Source of the DNA: an uncultured Clostridia bacterium | GTDB taxonomy: Bacteria; Bacillota; Clostridia; Christensenellales; Borkfalkiaceae | Assembly (NCBI GenBank): GCA_934247855.1 | Contig: CAKQKA010000036.1 | Span: 1-16,254, forward strand | DNA length: 16,254 nt | Direction of reading: 5' to 3' | In this document: in pieces, positions 13,165 through 16,254 of the stretch | Position numbering within the stretch: position 1 is the first letter of the stretch | Layout of the letters: each line of letters begins with the position of its first letter | Translations under genes and position numbers: made by a program | The notes under the pieces: generated by a model | Database searches by the model: none | Told to the model about the DNA's origin: nothing | The model's input: the letters and a program-made list of their open reading frames with translations, nothing else

Positions 13165-13791
13165 ATGGCTACTATCAAAGTATATAATATGAAAGCAGAA
13201 GAAACGGGCGTTATGGAGGTTTCCGACGCATTGTTTCAAATGGATTATAACGAAGCGCTTATACATCAGGCAGTCGTAACCCGTCTTGCCAACGAAAGAC
13301 AGGGCACCAAGAGCACCCTTACTCGTACCGAAGTCCGCGGCGGCGGCAGAAAACCGTTCAGACAGAAAGGTACAGGTAATGCTCGTCAGGGTTCTATCAG
13401 AGCGCCTCAGTTCATCAAGGGCGGCGTAGTGTTCGCGCCCAAGTCGAGAGATTTCTCCAAGAAGATGAACGTAACCGCAAGAAGAACGGCTATGTTCTCG
13501 GCTCTTTCCAAGAAAGTTGCCGACGGCGAATTCTTCGTGGTTGAAAACATTGCCGTCGAAAACGGAAAGACTAAAGAAATGGTTGCTTTCCTCAAAGCGT
13601 TCGCTTTCGATAAAACCGTACTCGTTGTTATGAACAACGCAGACGAAAAGGGTATCAGAGCGGCAAGCAACATCGAAAAACTTCAGACGCTTCCCGTCGA
13701 ACAGCTCAACACTTACGACGTTGTTAAAAACGCAGTGGTTGTTCTTTCCAAGGGATCGGTCGAAAAATTACAGGAGGTCTACGGAGCGTAA
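13165..13791 (+). CDS. rplD: 50S ribosomal protein L4
   Basis: The 208-residue product is a typical bacterial L4, which lines the exit tunnel and nucleates 50S assembly. The conserved RGGGRKPFRQKGTGNARQGS block (about 61-80) is the tunnel-loop region. It is followed by APQFIKGGVVFAPKSRDFSKKMN. The C-terminal globular part ends with SKGSVEKLQEVYGA. In E. coli L4 represses its own operon by binding the S10 leader; that role here is only a possibility. AAAGGA lies 4-8 nt upstream of the ATG, and the stop overlaps the rplW start (TAATG), which suggests translational coupling. Confidence 0.98.
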   Translation: MATIKVYNMKAEETGVMEVSDALFQMDYNEALIHQAVVTRLANERQGTKSTLTRTEVRGGGRKPFRQKGTGNARQGSIRAPQFIKGGVVFAPKSRDFSKKMNVTARRTAMFSALSKKVADGEFFVVENIAVENGKTKEMVAFLKAFAFDKTVLVVMNNADEKGIRAASNIEKLQTLPVEQLNTYDVVKNAVVVLSKGSVEKLQEVYGA

Positions 13792-14081
13792 TGGAAGCAA
13801 GAGATATTATTATCGCCCCTGTTCTCACCGAAAAGAGCTATCAGGATATAGCGAATAAGAAATACGTGTTCCGCGTTGCGAAAGCCGCGAACAAGACGGC
13901 TATCAAACTTGCCGTAGAAAGCATTTTCGAAGTCGAGGTTGAATCTGTTCACACTATGAACTGCCGCGGCAAAAAGAAGAGAATGGGAAGATACGAAGGA
14001 TTTACTCCGTCGTATAAGAAAGCAATCGTACAACTCAAGAAGGACAGCAAGTCCATTGCGTTCTTCGATTCGTTGTCCTGA
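13791..14081 (+). CDS. rplW: 50S ribosomal protein L23
   Basis: The 96-residue L23 sits at the tunnel exit, where it is the docking site for trigger factor and the signal recognition particle. Family features include IIIAPVLTEKSYQDIANKKYVFRVAKAANKTAIKLAVESIFEVEV in shortened form at the start, and the basic loop NCRGKKKRMGRYEGFTPSYKKAIV. The start codon shares its first base with the last base of the rplD stop, and an AGGAGG site lies inside the end of rplD. It is followed 19 bp later by rplB. Length and motifs are ordinary. Confidence 0.98.
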   Translation: MEARDIIIAPVLTEKSYQDIANKKYVFRVAKAANKTAIKLAVESIFEVEVESVHTMNCRGKKKRMGRYEGFTPSYKKAIVQLKKDSKSIAFFDSLS

Positions 14082-14100
14082 CGATAGGAGGATTTGAATA

Positions 14101-14925
14101 ATGGGTATCAAGAGATATAAACCGACGTCGCCTGCTCGTCGTTTGATGACGGTCAGTTCGTACGAAGAGATAACCTGCACAAAACCCGAGAGATCGCTTC
14201 TCGAGGATAAAAGACATACCGGCGGCAGAAACGCTACCGGAAGAATCACGGTAAGACATCACGGCGGCGGCAACAAGACCAAATACCGTATCATCGATTT
14301 CAGAAGAAATAAGGACGGTATCCCCGCAACCGTTAAGACCATCGAATATGATCCTAACAGAACGGCAAACATCGCTCTTCTGCAATATGCGGACGGCGAA
14401 AAGAGATACATTCTCGCGCCTTTGGGACTTTCCGTCGGCGACGTAATCATCAGCGGCGACGAAGCGGATATCAAGGTCGGCAACGCGCTTAAGATCGAAA
14501 ACATCCCCGTAGGTACGATGATTCACAACATCGAACTTCAGCCGGGCAAGGGCGGACAAATCGCGAGAGCCGCAGGCATAAGCGCGCAGCTTATGGCTAA
14601 AGAAGGAATTTATGCGCAAGTCAAAATGCCCAGCGGCGAAATGAGACTTATCAGCGTAAGATGCAAAGCAACGATCGGTCAGGTCGGCAACCTCGATAAC
14701 GAAATCGTAAGAGTAGGTAAAGCCGGTAAGACCAGACATATGGGTGTAAGACCTACCGTAAGAGGTTCGGTAATGAACCCGTGCGATCACCCGCACGGCG
14801 GCGGCGAAGGTAAATCGCCTGTAGGAAGACCCGGTCCTGTAACTCCGTGGGGTAAACCCGCTCTCGGTTACAAGACGCGTAAGAAGAACAGAACTGATAA
14901 GTTTATTCTTAAGAGAGTGAACTGA
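14101..14925 (+). CDS. rplB: 50S ribosomal protein L2
   Basis: The 274-residue product is full-length L2, needed for subunit association and peptidyl-transferase function. It begins GIKRYKPTSPARR and has the RNA-binding OB-fold with TGGRNATGRITVRHHGGGNK. The C-terminal signature MNPCDHPHGGGEGKSPVGRP (about 225-244) includes the conserved histidine linked to peptidyl-transfer activity. It ends with KTRKKNRTDKFILKRVN. GGAGG precedes the ATG by about 9 nt. The next gene, rpsS, starts 16 bp after the stop. Confidence 0.98.
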   Translation: MGIKRYKPTSPARRLMTVSSYEEITCTKPERSLLEDKRHTGGRNATGRITVRHHGGGNKTKYRIIDFRRNKDGIPATVKTIEYDPNRTANIALLQYADGEKRYILAPLGLSVGDVIISGDEADIKVGNALKIENIPVGTMIHNIELQPGKGGQIARAAGISAQLMAKEGIYAQVKMPSGEMRLISVRCKATIGQVGNLDNEIVRVGKAGKTRHMGVRPTVRGSVMNPCDHPHGGGEGKSPVGRPGPVTPWGKPALGYKTRKKNRTDKFILKRVN

Positions 14926-14941
14926 CGGAGGTCGATGAAAA

Positions 14942-15214
14942 ATGAGTAGAAGTGTTAAAAAAGGACCTTTTATACAGCCTAAACTGCTCGAAAGAGTTGA
15001 AAAGATGAATGCCGAAAACAAGAAATCGGTACTTAAGACCTGGTCGAGATCGTCCACGATCTTCCCGCAAATGGTAGGTCACACGATCGCGGTGTACGAC
15101 GGAAGAAAGCATGTTCCCGTATATATCACCGAAGATATGGTCGGATGCAAGCTCGGCGAATTTGCCGCGACCAGAACGTTTAAAGGACATTCCGGTTCCA
15201 AGACGACAGGCTGA
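14942..15214 (+). CDS. rpsS: 30S ribosomal protein S19
   Basis: The 90-residue S19 belongs to the small-subunit head, near the A-site tRNA and the S13 partner. It starts with SRSVKKGPF and has TWSRSSTIFPQMVGHTIAVYDGRKHVPVYI. The end, MVGCKLGEFAATRTFKGHSG, is also diagnostic. ACGGAGG stands about 10 nt before the ATG. It lies between rplB and rplV as in nearly all bacteria. Confidence 0.98.
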   Translation: MSRSVKKGPFIQPKLLERVEKMNAENKKSVLKTWSRSSTIFPQMVGHTIAVYDGRKHVPVYITEDMVGCKLGEFAATRTFKGHSGSKTTG

Positions 15215-15228
15215 CGGAGGTAAGAAAA

Positions 15229-15615
15229 ATGGCTGGAAATACTAAAAAGAAAACCTTGAAAATACAGGAAAATAAAGATAAAAGACCAAGAGCCGTTGCC
15301 AAATACGTGAGAATTTCTCCGTTTAAGGTAAGGGTAGTACTCGATCTTATCAGAAACAGAAAGGTCGACGAAGCGGTCGCCATTCTTTCCAACGCGTCCA
15401 AGGCGGGTGCCGAGCCTATCAAAAAAGTTGTTGAATCGGCTGCCGCAAACGCTGAACACAACCTCGGCATGAACAGAGCCGACCTGATAGTCGCCGAATG
15501 TTACGCCGATATGGGCCCCACGCTCAAGAGAATGCAACCCGTCAGCAAGGGCAGAGGTTACAGAATTCTTAAGAGAACGAGCCACATCACCGTCGTGCTC
15601 GACGTTGCAAAGTAG
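15229..15615 (+). CDS. rplV: 50S ribosomal protein L22, with N-terminal extension
   Basis: L22 lines the exit tunnel with its long beta-hairpin. The conserved core starts at about residue 21 with RAVAKYVRISPFKVRVVLDLIR. It continues through AAANAEHNLGMNRADLIV and the tunnel loop GPTLKRMQPVSKGRGYRILKRTSHITVVL. At 128 residues the protein is longer than the usual 110-115 because of a lysine-rich N-terminal tail (MAGNTKKKTLKIQENKDKR). The start is supported by ACGGAGG about 10 nt upstream. The tail could add rRNA contacts; this is inference. Confidence 0.97.
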   Translation: MAGNTKKKTLKIQENKDKRPRAVAKYVRISPFKVRVVLDLIRNRKVDEAVAILSNASKAGAEPIKKVVESAAANAEHNLGMNRADLIVAECYADMGPTLKRMQPVSKGRGYRILKRTSHITVVLDVAK

Positions 15616-15624
15616 GAGGACATT

Positions 15625-16254
15625 ATGGGACAGAAAGTTAATCCGCATGGAATAAGAGTCGGCGTAATCAAGAGCTGGGATGCTCAGTGGTATGCCGACA
15701 AGAAAGAATTCGGTTCATTCCTTAAAGAGGACTACGAAATCAGACAATATCTGAAAAAGAAATATTACGAAGCGGCAGTTACTTCTATCGCTATCGAACG
15801 TGCAGCTAACCGCGTATCGGTTACCGTACGTACCGCTCGTCCCGGTGTGCTTATCGGTAAAGCGGGCAGCGAAATCGAAGTGATCAAGTCTAATCTTAGC
15901 AAACTTACGCACGGCAAAGTAATCGCTCTTAACATCGTAGAAGTTAAGAAACCCGATTGCGACGCTCAGCTTATTGCCGAGACCATCGCAGGTCAGCTCG
16001 AAAAGAGAGCTTCTTTCAGAAGAAGCATGAAACAGGCTATCGGCAGAGCCATGAGATTGGGCGTTAAGGGTGTAAAGGTAATGGTCAGCGGTCGTCTGGA
16101 CGGCGCGGAAATCGCACGTTGCGAACAGTACCACGAAGGTTCCATTCCTCTGCAGACTCTGCGTGCGGACATCGATTACGGTTTTGCGGAAGCGCATACC
16201 ACTTTCGGCGTAATCGGTATTAAAGTTTGGGTATATAACGGCGAGGTACTCGGC
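15625..16254 (+). CDS. rpsC: 30S ribosomal protein S3 (3' end cut by window edge)
   Basis: The first 210 codons of S3 are present and the stop lies outside the window; S3 usually has about 210-230 residues, so little is missing. It starts GQKVNPHGIRVGVIKSWDAQWYA. The KH-domain loop GVLIGKAGSEIE is at about 73-84. The C-terminal domain contains GRLDGAEIAR and LRADIDYGFAEAHTTFGVIGIKVW. S3 forms the mRNA entry site with S4 and S5. AGGAGG precedes the ATG by about 6 nt, and the gene follows rplV by 9 bp. Genes for L16 and L29 are expected next. Confidence 0.98.
   Translation, partial: MGQKVNPHGIRVGVIKSWDAQWYADKKEFGSFLKEDYEIRQYLKKKYYEAAVTSIAIERAANRVSVTVRTARPGVLIGKAGSEIEVIKSNLSKLTHGKVIALNIVEVKKPDCDAQLIAETIAGQLEKRASFRRSMKQAIGRAMRLGVKGVKVMVSGRLDGAEIARCEQYHEGSIPLQTLRADIDYGFAEAHTTFGVIGIKVWVYNGEVLG

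Noticed and set aside
14035..15057. A 340-codon minus-strand open frame across rplB and rpsS
   Set aside because: It lies fully antisense to clear ribosomal genes, has no ribosome site, and its sequence looks like no protein family. It follows from the codon bias of the plus-strand genes.

Overview
The window looks like a chromosomal segment of a Gram-positive-type anaerobic bacterium of the Bacillota, most likely an uncultured gut Clostridia lineage (Christensenellales-like). That placement is inference. It rests on the start of a Firmicutes-style S10 ribosomal-protein operon, strong GGAGG-type ribosome sites, a small clostridial Cro/CI-type regulator, an oxygen-sensitive iron-sulfur serine dehydratase, and MBG/DUF5050-like surface proteins. 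I see no rRNA, tRNA, CRISPR array or intact transposase.

Left part (1-5565): a minus-strand AAA/DUF4143 ATPase is cut by the left edge. Its promoter is flanked by two near-identical 37-bp palindromic elements. A divergent, near-consensus promoter then drives an M18 aminopeptidase, followed by a single-chain L-serine ammonia-lyase and a cation diffusion facilitator with a manganese-like metal site. The peptidase and serine-lyase genes suggest peptide and amino-acid catabolism.

Middle (5566-11660): small accessory genes are separated by structured intergenic DNA. They are a short lipoprotein, a DUF1003 membrane protein, an 80-residue Cro/CI-type regulator on the minus strand, and a two-gene unit encoding a membrane-tethered HTH/zinc-ribbon protein and a 799-residue surface protein with MBG repeats and a propeller-like region. 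A decayed AraC-type regulator end lies at 6702-6875. A seven-hairpin cluster occupies 5697-6034. A repeat family sharing a GATAA..GA..TATAG core occurs six times, always between genes. Three nearly identical copies are built into intrinsic terminators, and one is a perfect 20-bp palindrome just before a gene.

Right part (11661-16254): after a terminator and a GC-rich hairpin block comes the S10 operon promoter and a leader of about 290 nt that contains a terminator-like hairpin (possible attenuator). The genes rpsJ-rplC-rplD-rplW-rplB-rpsS-rplV-rpsC follow in canonical order and tight spacing; rpsC is cut by the right edge.

The ribosomal and metabolic genes are ordinary. The points most worth a second look are the core-motif repeat family, the paired elements around the ATPase promoter, the hairpin cluster, the S10 leader hairpin, and the membrane regulator paired with a surface propeller protein.
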